From an uncultured Lachnospiraceae bacterium (GTDB taxonomy: Bacteria; Bacillota; Clostridia; Lachnospirales; Lachnospiraceae): a stretch of 39,934 nucleotides of DNA. The stretch is taken from contig CAJUST010000019.1 of the NCBI GenBank assembly GCA_910589105.1, positions 9,394-49,327 of the forward strand, in the 5' to 3' direction. The notes beneath the pieces are model-generated. The model did not search any database. It was not told where the DNA came from and saw only the letters and a program-made list of their open reading frames with translations. This document shows, one piece after another, positions 6,231 through 15,053 of the stretch; position 1 is the stretch's first letter; every line of letters starts with the position of its first letter. The position numbers were made by a program, and so were the translations under genes.

Positions 6231-6794
6231 TTATCCCACAGCCTGCCCGGGCATTCCCATTAATTCCTCATACCGCTTTGCTTTTTTGTGGTTCTTCGGC
6301 AGCAAGACCGCCCAAACCACCGCAATGCACACCAATAACATATAAAACAATGTACTCAAATCTGCCGCAGTTGCCATAGGCTGTATCTGAAACGCTTCCT
6401 GATATAACGCGATGATATTTCCCGATGCAATAAAAAGTTTTATATTTTTGATTACTGCGCTCGCCAGAATGCAAACGCAGATAATTACGGATGCGCCCTG
6501 CGCTTTTACTGTGTGGGACATACACCCCAATAAAAGGACACAATAAAATCCGAATCCCATAAAAAAGCCAAATACCTGCGCGCCGGCGGAAGCTCCCACA
6601 AGCGTCCCCACAACAACAGCCCGAAAAATATAACAAACAAGCCCAAGAAGCAGTAAGATCCGCATACACCGCTCTTTTGACCGCACAAACTCCCCAATCT
6701 CAGGATACTTGCATAGAATTTCTTCTTTTCGCGCAATCTGCCGTTTCGTCATTTCAATCTGTTCTTGCTGCCTTTGCTTTTTTGCCTCATTCAT
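6231..6794 (-). CDS. Small four-helix membrane protein of unknown function
   Basis: I do not recognise this 187-residue protein. Residues 1-42 are charged and likely a cytoplasmic coiled coil (KKQRQQEQIEMTKRQIARKE). Four hydrophobic segments follow: ILLLLGLVCYIFRAVVVGTL, GFFMGFGFYCVLLLG, VIICVCILASAVI and LFYMLLVCIAVVWAVLL. A short basic tail closes it. GGAGG lies 7 bases before the ATG at 6794; a second ATG 4 bases away is out of frame. It is about 30 bases after ppk on the same strand and is probably the last gene of the polyphosphate operon, but nothing in it points to a role there. Confidence 0.7.
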   Translation of the reverse strand: MNEAKKQRQQEQIEMTKRQIARKEEILCKYPEIGEFVRSKERCMRILLLLGLVCYIFRAVVVGTLVGASAGAQVFGFFMGFGFYCVLLLGCMSHTVKAQGASVIICVCILASAVIKNIKLFIASGNIIALYQEAFQIQPMATAADLSTLFYMLLVCIAVVWAVLLPKNHKKAKRYEELMGMPGQAVG

Positions 6795-6826
6795 TCTCCT
6801 TCCTCCCTTTTACTTCCATTTCTTCC

Positions 6827-8953
6827 CTACACGGGCTCCACCGGCCGAAAAACTCTGTCTTGATATGCGTCTTTGTCTTTTTCCTTTTTCAGTTTCGCTT
6901 CCTTGCAAAATTGTTCTTGGGAATTGACAAGCGTTTTTCCCCGCTTATCTGGCTTTTCATACTTTCCATTTGGATTTAACAAATGCGCCTTAACGTTGTC
7001 CGCCAATTCCACTTCCAAAATATGATACACCCGCTTTTGGATTTTTTCATCGTCCACCGGAAAGAGGATTTCCACACGCCGGTCCAAATTCCTCGGCATC
7101 CAGTCCGCGCTGCCCATATAAAACTCTGGCTGCCCATCGTTGAAGAAATAAAAAATCCTGCTGTGCTCTAAAAAGTTTCCTACAATCGAACGCGCCCTGA
7201 TATTCTCACTGATTCCTGATATGCCAACTTTCAAACAACAAATTCCGCGGATAATCAGATCAATCTGCACGCCCGCAGCCGACGCTTCATATAAAGCGGC
7301 AATAATTTCTTTGTCGCAAAGGGAATTCATTTTCGCAATAATCCTGCCTTCTTTCCCTTCTTTTGCATGTTTCGTCTCCCTGTTGATCAGTTTCATAAAC
7401 TTCTTCCGAAGCCAAATGGGCGCCACGACAAGACTGTTCCATGATAAGGGTTCCGAATAGCCGGAAAGCATATTAAACACTGCCGTCGCATCTTCCCCAA
7501 TCGCCTCGGAACAGGTGAAAATGCCGCAATCCGTATAAAGCTTTGCCGTAGAATCGTTATAATTGCCCGTGCCTAGATGGACATACCTTCGGATGCCTTC
7601 TTCTTCCCTGCGGACTACCATTGCTATCTTACTGTGCGTTTTTAATCCAACTAACCCATAAATCACATGGCATCCCGCCTGCTCTAACTTTTTCGCCCAA
7701 ACAATATTATGTTCTTCGTCAAAACGCGCCTTTAACTCCACCAACACAAAAACCTGTTTCCCATTTTCCGCCGCCTGCGCAAGCGACGCAATAATCGGGG
7801 AATTGCCGCTGACGCGGTACAGCGTCTGCTTAATGGCAAGCACGTCCGGATCGACGGAAGCCTGCCGGATAAATTCCACTACCGGATCAAACGTCTGATA
7901 CGGGTGATGCATTAAAATATCGCCCTTTCGGATTGAATCGAAAATATCCGTCTCCGGATCGATTTCCTGTACCTTCTGCGGACGGAATTTCTTATAGCGG
8001 AGCATGTCGCAATCCTCTAAATCATACAATTTCATCACAAATGTAAGGTCTAACGGGCCGTTAATATGATAAATGTCTTCGTCTTTGACGCGGAGCTGTT
8101 CTTTTAAAATAGACAAAAGCGCTTCATCTATCCCCGCTTCCACCTCTAAACGGATCACTTCGCCCCACTGGCGCTTTTTCAGCTGCTTTTGTATTTCTTT
8201 TAATAAATCCGCCGCTTCGTCCTCGTCGATTGGCAAATCCGCATTTCGCATAATCCGGTACGGAAATGCGCAGACCACCTTAAAATTTAAAAATAATTTG
8301 GAAATATTGCGTTCAATCATCTGCTCTAATAACAAAAATGTCCTGCTGCCTTCTTTAGCGGAAGGGATTTCCACAAAACGCGGCAAAACGGAAGGAACTT
8401 GGACGGTCGCAAATTCAATTTCTTTATCGTCCCCCCTGCGTTTAATCAGCGCGCCGATATTTAAAGTCTTATTGCGGATCAGCGGAAACGGTTTTGACGC
8501 ATCGACTGCCATGGGCGTTAAAACGGGATAGACGCTGTCCTGAAAATAATTATCCGCAAACGCCGCCTGTGTTTCATTTAAAGTCTCATACGCATGGATA
8601 ATTTCAATATTCTGTTCCTTTAAAAGCGGAAGCATGGAGCGGTTATATGTAAAATACTGGGACTCCACAAGCTCACGCGTTGCAAGATTAATCGCCTCCA
8701 ACTGCTCTGCGGCAGTCATGCCCGCAATGTCTTTTTTCTTATAACCGGCATGAACCATATCTTTTAAAGAGGCGACGCGGACCATAAAAAATTCATCTAA
8801 ATTAGAAGATGTAATGCCCACAAATTTCAGACGCTCCAACAGCGGGATTGTCTTATCTTTCGCTTCATATAATACGCGGGAATTAAACTTCAGCCAGCTT
8901 AACTCTCGATTCTCGTAGTATTCCGGATTTGTAAAATTTTTCTCTTTTTCCAT
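6827..8953 (-). CDS. ppk: Polyphosphate kinase 1
   Basis: PPK1 polymerises the gamma phosphate of ATP reversibly into polyphosphate. The 708-residue protein has the N-terminal domain (ENRELSWLKFNSRVLYEA, ITSSNLDEFFMVRVASLKD) and the catalytic phospholipase-D-like halves. The autophosphorylated His sits in GLKTHSKIAMVVR and is followed by RRYVHLGTGNYND. The second catalytic His is in GNFLEHSRIFYF, near YMGSADWMPRNLDRRVE. Length matches the family (about 690-720). I start at ATG 8953, with GAGAGG 8 bases upstream, instead of the in-frame GTG at 8962. The gene follows ppx by 13 bases, so synthesis and breakdown of polyphosphate are co-expressed. Confidence 0.96.
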   Translation of the reverse strand: MEKEKNFTNPEYYENRELSWLKFNSRVLYEAKDKTIPLLERLKFVGITSSNLDEFFMVRVASLKDMVHAGYKKKDIAGMTAAEQLEAINLATRELVESQYFTYNRSMLPLLKEQNIEIIHAYETLNETQAAFADNYFQDSVYPVLTPMAVDASKPFPLIRNKTLNIGALIKRRGDDKEIEFATVQVPSVLPRFVEIPSAKEGSRTFLLLEQMIERNISKLFLNFKVVCAFPYRIMRNADLPIDEDEAADLLKEIQKQLKKRQWGEVIRLEVEAGIDEALLSILKEQLRVKDEDIYHINGPLDLTFVMKLYDLEDCDMLRYKKFRPQKVQEIDPETDIFDSIRKGDILMHHPYQTFDPVVEFIRQASVDPDVLAIKQTLYRVSGNSPIIASLAQAAENGKQVFVLVELKARFDEEHNIVWAKKLEQAGCHVIYGLVGLKTHSKIAMVVRREEEGIRRYVHLGTGNYNDSTAKLYTDCGIFTCSEAIGEDATAVFNMLSGYSEPLSWNSLVVAPIWLRKKFMKLINRETKHAKEGKEGRIIAKMNSLCDKEIIAALYEASAAGVQIDLIIRGICCLKVGISGISENIRARSIVGNFLEHSRIFYFFNDGQPEFYMGSADWMPRNLDRRVEILFPVDDEKIQKRVYHILEVELADNVKAHLLNPNGKYEKPDKRGKTLVNSQEQFCKEAKLKKEKDKDAYQDRVFRPVEPV

Positions 8954-8966
8954 AGTCTCCACCTCT

Positions 8967-10493
8967 CTAACTAAATACGCGTTTTTCCCGAATCTCCGGT
9001 TTCAATCCAAACACGCGTTCAAAAAATTCCGCTTTTGATGCAAAAAGCTCTTTTTCTAATGTAATATCGTCCCGTGTCACAATCGTAATGACTAACTGTT
9101 TTCCACGGACGGCGGCTTTGACGTTTTTAAATTTCTGCTTATGGCTTCTGTCCATGGCGTTTGAAACGCGTAAAATCGCCGCAAGCTTTGCCACTGTCAT
9201 ATAGCTTTTTTCGTCAAGCCTGTCGGAGAGTTTATCATAATCCGCAAGCGGATATGTATTATATAAAACGGTACACGCCACGATTTCACGCTCCAGATGG
9301 GCCAGACCGATAATCTCGGATTCCATTATAATATGATACGCGCATTCCGGCGCATTTGCCAGACTGACATACTTTCCGCAGTCATGCAGGATTGCCGCTG
9401 TCTGCAATAAAAGCCGCTCCCTTTTCCCCAATCCATGCGCTTTTTTCATCGCATCAAAAATAAGCGCGGACATCTTAGACAACGCTTCGATATGCGGGGA
9501 AAAGCCTGCAAACCGTTTCGAAAGCTGCCTTGCCGCCGAAAGTATGTCTTCATCAAACTCGTGCGCCGGTTTTATCATGCGGTTTTTCTCTGCGTAGTCA
9601 TACGCCATTCCGTCGCTGACGCTTACTCCCGGCGCCCAGATTTCCTCCGCATTAAATTCTTCTGCAATCCGTGTGTAAATCACGATGTAAGGCACCAACA
9701 GCGGATCGTTTTCATTTGGCATATCCAATTCCGCCGCAATCTGTCTGGCGTTTTTGCGGTAAAGCTTTCTCATGGCTTTGACGAACTTTTCAGAAGAAAC
9801 AATCCGGTTTCCTTTCTTTTCCACTTTTTTCATCAGCTCCATAATATATTCTCCAGTGAAAATTACATATTTCATCTGGAGTTCTTTTAGATACATCGCC
9901 TTGAAAACTTCCAGTTCTTTATTTACCATTTCTTCCAACTGGGTTTCATAATGCGTCACGGCATGTTCCACAGATGACAATTTTTCCCTAAGCCGCATGG
10001 AGCCTAACCCCATATGCTGCGTCAGGGCTGCTTTTCCGCCAGAAAACAGCGTCATCTGTAAACTTCCCCCGCCAACGTCTATCACAGCCGTCCCCTGTTT
10101 TATCATTTCTTCAAATTCCGGCTGGAACGCCACGGATTTATAACTGATAAAACGGCGTTCTGAATTGCTTGGCACCTGTATGCGGATTCCTGTGCGGATA
10201 AAAAGCTGATCCAGCACAAACAGCTCATTTTTGATTCCCTTAAACATGCCGCCCGCATAGGCCATATAATCGTCCGTCCGGTATCCTTCCATTATTTTTC
10301 GGTACCCTGAAAGTATGCCGCTAATTTCCTCTAATAATTCATGGCCGATATAACCTTTCTGATAAGATTCTTTGCCAATTTCCACTCTCGCCCTTACATG
10401 ATCGATTTCCCGCGCCCCTTTTTTTGCGGCAATCTCAAATATTTTTAAGCTGGCTTCATACGAGCCGATATAAATTGCTGCAAACACTTTCAT
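8967..10493 (-). CDS. ppx: Exopolyphosphatase / pppGpp phosphohydrolase with HD domain
   Basis: The 508-residue protein has a Ppx/GppA actin-like ATPase-fold domain (residues about 1-300; TAVIDVGGGSLQMTLF phosphate-binding loop, then HMGLGSMRL) and a C-terminal HD domain (AAILHDCGKYVSL). Family members hydrolyse terminal phosphate of polyphosphate or convert pppGpp to ppGpp; sequence does not separate these. The first motif reads YIGSYEASLKIFE where many family members have DxGSNS, a divergence worth noting. I choose ATG 10493 because it overlaps the stop of the upstream ATPase gene as ATGA, implying translational coupling, with GGAAGG 10 bases upstream. It is followed by ppk. Confidence 0.92.
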   Translation of the reverse strand: MKVFAAIYIGSYEASLKIFEIAAKKGAREIDHVRARVEIGKESYQKGYIGHELLEEISGILSGYRKIMEGYRTDDYMAYAGGMFKGIKNELFVLDQLFIRTGIRIQVPSNSERRFISYKSVAFQPEFEEMIKQGTAVIDVGGGSLQMTLFSGGKAALTQHMGLGSMRLREKLSSVEHAVTHYETQLEEMVNKELEVFKAMYLKELQMKYVIFTGEYIMELMKKVEKKGNRIVSSEKFVKAMRKLYRKNARQIAAELDMPNENDPLLVPYIVIYTRIAEEFNAEEIWAPGVSVSDGMAYDYAEKNRMIKPAHEFDEDILSAARQLSKRFAGFSPHIEALSKMSALIFDAMKKAHGLGKRERLLLQTAAILHDCGKYVSLANAPECAYHIIMESEIIGLAHLEREIVACTVLYNTYPLADYDKLSDRLDEKSYMTVAKLAAILRVSNAMDRSHKQKFKNVKAAVRGKQLVITIVTRDDITLEKELFASKAEFFERVFGLKPEIREKRVFS

Positions 10494-11770
10494 ACGCAAA
10501 CTTCCTTCCCCAGCAAATAATCAATAAACTGCTGCGCCGTCCTGCCGGAACGCCCGCCATGGCTGATTTCCCATTTCCCAGCCTCTGCCAATAATGTCTC
10601 CTCCTGAATAGGGATCTGATGTTTCTTTGCAAGCGCTTTTACAATTTCCCCAAACTGTTTTTTGTCCGGCGCGCCAAAATAAATCTGTACGCCAAACCTC
10701 GCCGCAAGGGAAAGTTTTTCCTGTACCGTGTCATTGTTATGCAGATCGTCTGAAAGAGAAGGTTTATCGGAAAAGCTCTCCCGGATTAAATGCCTGCGGT
10801 TTGACGTCGCATAAATTAAAACATTCTCCGGTTTTTTCTCAAGCCCTCCTTCAATTACGGCTTTCAAATATTTATATTCCACCTCAAAATCTTCAAAAGA
10901 AAGATCGTCCATATAGATGATAAATTTATAACGTCTCTGTTTGATCTGCCCAATCACATCTAAGAGCAGTTTCAACTGGTGTTTGTAAATTTCAACAACG
11001 CGAAGCCCCTTATTGTAATACTGGCTGGCAATCGCTTTTACGCTTGTGGATTTGCCCGTTCCCGCATCGCCAAACAAAAGGCAGTTATTTGCTTTCCGTC
11101 CATTTACAAACGCTTCTGTATTTTCCACAAGCTTCTGTTTTGCAATTTCATATCCCGTCAAATCGGAAAGCCGCACATCTGCAAAATCCGTAATTGGAAC
11201 CAGTTCCACGCCATGCGCCGCCTGCCGGATGCGAAACGCCCGATGCTGCCCCAAATTCCCCACGCCATACGTTTGATAAAATTCCAAAACGGCTGACTGG
11301 AACGCCTTAGCATCTTCCGCTTCCAAAAGCCGAAGCGTAAGCGCCTGAAACTTCTCTTTCGCATCGGGTGGATTTCCCTTAAAATGGCTGATCCAATCCA
11401 CGCCTTCTACGCCAAATGCGGTTTGTAACCTATGCAAGTCAACGTCAAACAATTCTTTGAGCGCCTTAAAATCATGCGCCGCCGCCTGACAAAGCGTTTC
11501 AGATGCGTTTCCATTGATTTCACAGGCTTTGCTGTAGGCATTTTCACAGCCTGCTATTTTTCTTGTCAAATATGCCTGCCAAAGATTCCCGTTACAGCCC
11601 TGCCCCTGCGCAAATTCCAGAAGTTGATTCAAGCATTCGTAATACTTTTCCTGTAAGCGTTTCAAATTTTCATTTCCGTTTCCGCAGTTTAACAGCAAAC
11701 TGGAAAACTCCCGAAACAAATCGTCCTTTTCTAAATCCCGATATACAATCAGTTCTTTTTTCCCGTCCAT
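10490..11770 (-). CDS. DUF815-family AAA ATPase
   Basis: This 426-residue cytosolic protein has Walker A LLFGDAGTGKSTSVKAIA around residue 240 and Walker B FIIYMDDLSFEDFE around residue 285. A sensor-like YATSNRRHLI and a C-terminal arginine-rich HGGRSGRTAQQF follow, the pattern of the DUF815 ATPases. The N-terminal 170 residues are helical and specific to this subgroup. Function is unknown in the family. It is the first gene of an operon with ppx (4-base overlap) and ppk, which hints at a link to polyphosphate or stress. Its own ribosome site is weak: AAAGGAAAAG lies about 14 bases from the ATG. Confidence 0.85.
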   Translation of the reverse strand: MDGKKELIVYRDLEKDDLFREFSSLLLNCGNGNENLKRLQEKYYECLNQLLEFAQGQGCNGNLWQAYLTRKIAGCENAYSKACEINGNASETLCQAAAHDFKALKELFDVDLHRLQTAFGVEGVDWISHFKGNPPDAKEKFQALTLRLLEAEDAKAFQSAVLEFYQTYGVGNLGQHRAFRIRQAAHGVELVPITDFADVRLSDLTGYEIAKQKLVENTEAFVNGRKANNCLLFGDAGTGKSTSVKAIASQYYNKGLRVVEIYKHQLKLLLDVIGQIKQRRYKFIIYMDDLSFEDFEVEYKYLKAVIEGGLEKKPENVLIYATSNRRHLIRESFSDKPSLSDDLHNNDTVQEKLSLAARFGVQIYFGAPDKKQFGEIVKALAKKHQIPIQEETLLAEAGKWEISHGGRSGRTAQQFIDYLLGKEVCV

Positions 11771-11862
11771 ATCCGTTTTGGCTTTTCCTTTCTGTTTTAA
11801 TCCTTACCTTGCGAAATAATTCGATTTAATCATTGCCTAAAAATTATTTTAGCTCTTTTCCT

Positions 11863-12834
11863 TTAATAATTGCCGAGGATTCTCAATCCCTCTGTTTCTT
11901 CTTTTAACCCACGGAAAGCATCTTGAACAGCCGTGTCCATAAGATTTCCCTCAATGTCTATAAAAAAACGGTATTCCCAAGTTTTCCCCTGAATTGGCCT
12001 TGACTCTATTTTATTCATATTTAAGTTATGGCTGATAAAGTGGGAAAGCGCCCGGTACAGCGAACCGCTTTCATGCGGGATTTCAAAACTAATGCTGATT
12101 TTGCCTGCGTCTTTGCGGAACACTTTTTGTCCCGTCACAATAATAAAACGGGTAGAATTTGAGGTATGATTCTGAATGCCTTTCTGTAAAATTTGTAAGC
12201 CGTAAATATCCGCCGTAAGCGCCGATGCGATTGCCGCTTTGCTAAGGCATCCGTCCTCTTTGATTTTTTTCGCCGCGCCCGCGGTATTTTTCATGCTATG
12301 TTTTTCTAACTTAGGATGCGCTTCCAGAAATTTTGAGCACTGCATCAGCGCCTGAGGGTGGGAATAAACGTCCGTAATGCCGGAAATGTCCACGTCTTTT
12401 AAGCCGATGAGACAGTGGTCAATTTTTATAATCTGTTCCCCGATAATGACATTTTGATATTCCGTCAAAAGATCAAAGTTCTCTGAAACGATTCCAGCAG
12501 AGGAATTTTCAATCGGAAGGACTGCATATGTGGCATCTCCTCCTGCAATCGCTTCCATCGCATCCCGCCATGTCTCCACATGGAAGCTCTTAGCCCTCGT
12601 CCCGCAAAACTCCTGAAGCGCCTGCTGGCTGTACGCGCCTTCCACTCCCTGAAACACAACTTTTACATTGTTAAAATCAAAGGAACTGACCGGACGAAAG
12701 CCGAACCGGCCGTCTATTTTCGCATCTTCCTTAGCCGCCGCCTGTTCCATTAAGCGGCTCCGTTTTTGGTATAAACGGGTGATTTCCTGTTCAATCCCCG
12801 TCAGATCCTGCCTGATCTTCTGCAGTTCGTCCAT
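11863..12834 (-). CDS. pheA: Prephenate dehydratase with shortened chorismate-mutase-like N-terminus
   Basis: The enzyme converts prephenate to phenylpyruvate in phenylalanine synthesis. The dehydratase domain runs from about residue 57 (VVFQGVEGAYSQQA) to 235, with AVLPIENSSAGIV and catalytic NSTRFIIV. A C-terminal ACT domain has ESGSLYRALSHF and the phenylalanine-binding ESRPIQG, so feedback inhibition is expected. The N-terminus (residues 1-37, MDELQKIRQDLTGIEQEITR on) looks like the first helix of a chorismate mutase domain. The remaining helices are missing: 323 residues against about 370-380 for a full bifunctional protein. Mutase activity is therefore unlikely. AGGAGG lies 5 bases before the ATG at 12834. 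It is the only gene of this unit and is divergent from the DUF5050 gene. Confidence 0.93.
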   Translation of the reverse strand: MDELQKIRQDLTGIEQEITRLYQKRSRLMEQAAAKEDAKIDGRFGFRPVSSFDFNNVKVVFQGVEGAYSQQALQEFCGTRAKSFHVETWRDAMEAIAGGDATYAVLPIENSSAGIVSENFDLLTEYQNVIIGEQIIKIDHCLIGLKDVDISGITDVYSHPQALMQCSKFLEAHPKLEKHSMKNTAGAAKKIKEDGCLSKAAIASALTADIYGLQILQKGIQNHTSNSTRFIIVTGQKVFRKDAGKISISFEIPHESGSLYRALSHFISHNLNMNKIESRPIQGKTWEYRFFIDIEGNLMDTAVQDAFRGLKEETEGLRILGNY

Positions 12835-12863
12835 AACTTCCTCCTGTCAAACTATTTAGTTTT

Positions 12864-12892
12864 ATTTTATAACAATTTGACACAGATAGCAA
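12864..12892 (-). promoter_or_regulatory. Promoter of pheA
   Basis: On the minus strand TTGCTA (12887-12892), 17 bases, TAAAAT (12864-12869). It lies back to back with the divergent promoter at 12895-12923; the -35 elements are two bases apart. Confidence 0.55.
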
Positions 12893-12894
12893 GC

Positions 12895-12923
12895 TTGCAA
12901 GTTTGGATTTAAACAGTTATAAT
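12895..12923 (+). promoter_or_regulatory. Promoter of the DUF5050 gene
   Basis: TTGCAA (12895-12900), 17 bases, TATAAT (12918-12923). A perfect 10-bp palindrome GCAAGCTTGC (12889-12898) covers parts of both divergent -35 elements and could be an operator. Confidence 0.7.
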
Positions 12924-12957
12924 GGGGTACAGAAAGAACAAAAAGGGAGGGATTCTT

Positions 12958-13974
12958 ATGGATAAAATTAAAAAGATGCTGCCGGCTCTGATCCTAGGCA
13001 TTGTCCTTACTCTCGCTGCCGGCGTCGCATCTTATCAGTATTTTGTAAAACGGACAAAATTTAACGATTCTTTCGTAAATGGGAATACGGCAGGGAACCT
13101 GTACAATTATGGATTATTCTGCGAATATGGGGATACGATTTACTTTAGCAACCCGAACGACAACAATTATTTATATTCCATGAATACGCTTGGCGGGGAA
13201 ATTACGAAGCTCTATGAGGACAGCGCGTCTTTTATCAATGCAGACGAACATTATGTGTATTATATCCGCAGCAATTCCAATTCTGACACAAGGCTTTCTT
13301 CATTTAGTTTAAGCGCGAACGGGCTTTGCCGCTATGATTTGCGGACAAAAAAGGTGACTCTTTTAGACATCGACCCTTCTATGTACGCATCTCTGATTGG
13401 CAACTATATTTACTATACCCATTATGACACAGAGGCTGCGTCTACGCTCTACCGCATAAAGATTGACGGATCAGAAAAAGAGCAAATCGACGAAAACCCC
13501 TACTTTACATGCTCGGCAAACGGACAGTTTTTTTATTACAACGGCATTTCAGATGATCACAATATTTACCAGATGGACACACAGACCAACGATTCAAAAC
13601 TGATCTGTTCCGGCAACTACTGGATGCCGACAGCGGACAATGAAAACATCTACTTTTTAGACTGCGAACAAAATTATGCGCTTGTAAAGCTTGGACTTTC
13701 TGATTCCTCTCCAAAGGTAATTATAAGCGACCGCATAGAGACTTATAATGTTTACGGCGACACGATTTATTTCCAACGGAACAACTTAGACGGAAATTCC
13801 GCTTTCTGTTCCATAAAAACGGACGGAACGGGATATACGGAAATCCGAAAAGGCGATTACAACAATATCAACGCCACTTCCCGCTACATCTACTTTTCTC
13901 CCGTCGGAGAAGACGATATCATGTACCGCATACCTGTCGGCGGCGACAATACAGTCAGTATCTTTCACCCATAA
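12958..13974 (+). CDS. Membrane-anchored DUF5050-type beta-propeller protein
   Basis: The 338-residue protein starts with a short cytoplasmic tail and one membrane helix (LPALILGIVLTLAAGVASY, about residues 8-27). The remainder is extracellular and consists of repeats of the kind YGDTIYFSNPNDNNYLYSMN, GNYIYYTHYD, NIYFLDCEQNYALVKL and YGDTIYFQRN, as in DUF5050 proteins predicted to fold as beta-propellers. Function is unknown; such proteins are common and expanded on clostridial surfaces. I chose ATG 12958, with GGGAGGG 7-8 bases upstream, over the in-frame ATG at 12922, which overlaps the -10 box of the promoter. It is a single-gene unit. Confidence 0.8.
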   Translation: MDKIKKMLPALILGIVLTLAAGVASYQYFVKRTKFNDSFVNGNTAGNLYNYGLFCEYGDTIYFSNPNDNNYLYSMNTLGGEITKLYEDSASFINADEHYVYYIRSNSNSDTRLSSFSLSANGLCRYDLRTKKVTLLDIDPSMYASLIGNYIYYTHYDTEAASTLYRIKIDGSEKEQIDENPYFTCSANGQFFYYNGISDDHNIYQMDTQTNDSKLICSGNYWMPTADNENIYFLDCEQNYALVKLGLSDSSPKVIISDRIETYNVYGDTIYFQRNNLDGNSAFCSIKTDGTGYTEIRKGDYNNINATSRYIYFSPVGEDDIMYRIPVGGDNTVSIFHP

Positions 13975-13981
13975 ACTGAAA

Positions 13982-14008
13982 CCGTCCGTCCCGAAACAGG
14001 ACGGACGG
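13982..14008 (+). terminator. Terminator-like hairpin after the DUF5050 gene
   Basis: A 10-bp perfect GC-rich stem CCGTCCGTCC/GGACGGACGG with a 7-base loop starts 8 bases after the stop codon. The following T-content is poor. Confidence 0.5.
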
Positions 14009-14404
14009 CGTTATATGAAATATTCATTACCGTACTCTAAGATGCAACGAAGAAAACGGAAAATGAAACAAAATTCCTTTGGCGGAACTCATACAATACC
14101 CGAAACCATACGCAGACGGCTATAAAGGTTTTTGGAATTTAGCGAAAATCTTTTGACCTATAATTCCAAACTCTCTAATCGGGCGCGTGAATAAACATTT
14201 TGCCTTTTCCCGCCCCCTCCCATTCTGCATTTACGGCAAACTCTGATCCAAACAGCCAGTCTGCAGACCGTAAAACCATCTGTTTTCCTGTTTCTTATCT
14301 ATCAATTTCAAGCATTAACTTTTCTCAAACCATCTGAACCCCGGCAATTTTTCCCAAAAACAAATCCAGCCATGCATCTGCTTTTTATCCGGCTAAAAAA
14401 ACTC
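14009..14404. other. Intergenic stretch without a recognisable gene
   Basis: I see no credible reading frame or known RNA here. The one structure noted is a 9-bp inverted repeat TTTGGAATT (14131-14139) and AATTCCAAA (14162-14170) with a 22-base spacer, of unknown role. The region may be the remains of a lost gene. Confidence 0.4.
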
Positions 14405-14432
14405 TTGACATTTCCAAAATTTACGATACAAT
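14405..14432 (+). promoter_or_regulatory. Promoter of the pot operon
   Basis: TTGACA (14405-14410), 16 bases, TACAAT (14427-14432), about 66 bases before the regulator start. Just downstream, AGTTT (14440-14444) and AAACT (14458-14462) form a dyad that could be the autoregulatory operator of the XRE-cupin protein. Confidence 0.7.
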
Positions 14433-14497
14433 TATTTCTAGTTTGTTTATAATTAGTAAACTTTAAATCTACAATTAACAATACAAAGGAGCCTGAC

Positions 14498-15037
14498 ATG
14501 GATATTGGAAAAAGAATGAAAGAGCTTCGGGTATTCTACGGCCTGACCCAGCAGGAACTTGCAGACCGCGCGGAATTAACCAAAGGCTTTATTTCCCAGC
14601 TTGAACGTAACCAAAACACCCCTTCCGTCAGTACGCTGCTTGACATTATCCAATGCCTTGGCACAACGCCTGCGGAATTTTTTGAAGAATCCGGGCCGGA
14701 ACAGATTGTCTTTAAAAAAGAGGACTATTTTGAAAAAATAGACGAAGAACACCACGCCAAAATCGAATGGGTAATCCCAAATGCCCAAAAAAACTCTATG
14801 GAACCTATACGGCTGACCCTAAAGCCCGGCGGCGCTTCAGAGGAACTTTACCCCCATGAAGGGGAAGAATTTGGCTATGTCTTAAAAGGCGCCGTAAAGC
14901 TCACGTTTGGCGCCCAAAAATATACGCTTCATGCCGGAGAATCGTTTGCATTCCCTTCCACGAAAAAACACCGTTTGGAAAACCCCGGCAGACACGATGC
15001 CGTAGTCCTTTGGATTACCACACCACCAAGTTTTTAA
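14498..15037 (+). CDS. XRE-family regulator with cupin domain, of the polyamine operon
   Basis: Residues 6-60 are an XRE helix-turn-helix (MKELRVFYGLTQQELADRAE, GFISQLERNQNTPSVSTL). Residues about 105-178 are a cupin (PHEGEEFGYVLKGAVKLTFG, LHAGESFAFPSTKKH). The 179-residue architecture matches PuuR-like regulators that sense a small molecule through the cupin. It is the first gene of the potABCD operon (16 bases before potA), so it probably senses polyamines and represses or autoregulates this operon; that is inferred from context. AAGGAG lies about 7 bases before the ATG. Confidence 0.9.
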   Translation: MDIGKRMKELRVFYGLTQQELADRAELTKGFISQLERNQNTPSVSTLLDIIQCLGTTPAEFFEESGPEQIVFKKEDYFEKIDEEHHAKIEWVIPNAQKNSMEPIRLTLKPGGASEELYPHEGEEFGYVLKGAVKLTFGAQKYTLHAGESFAFPSTKKHRLENPGRHDAVVLWITTPPSF

Positions 15038-15053
15038 GGAGGATTGCCACACC

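Noticed and set aside
14308..14499. 63-codon minus-strand frame upstream of the pot regulator
   Set aside because: It overlaps the pot promoter, has no ribosome site and resembles no protein I know.
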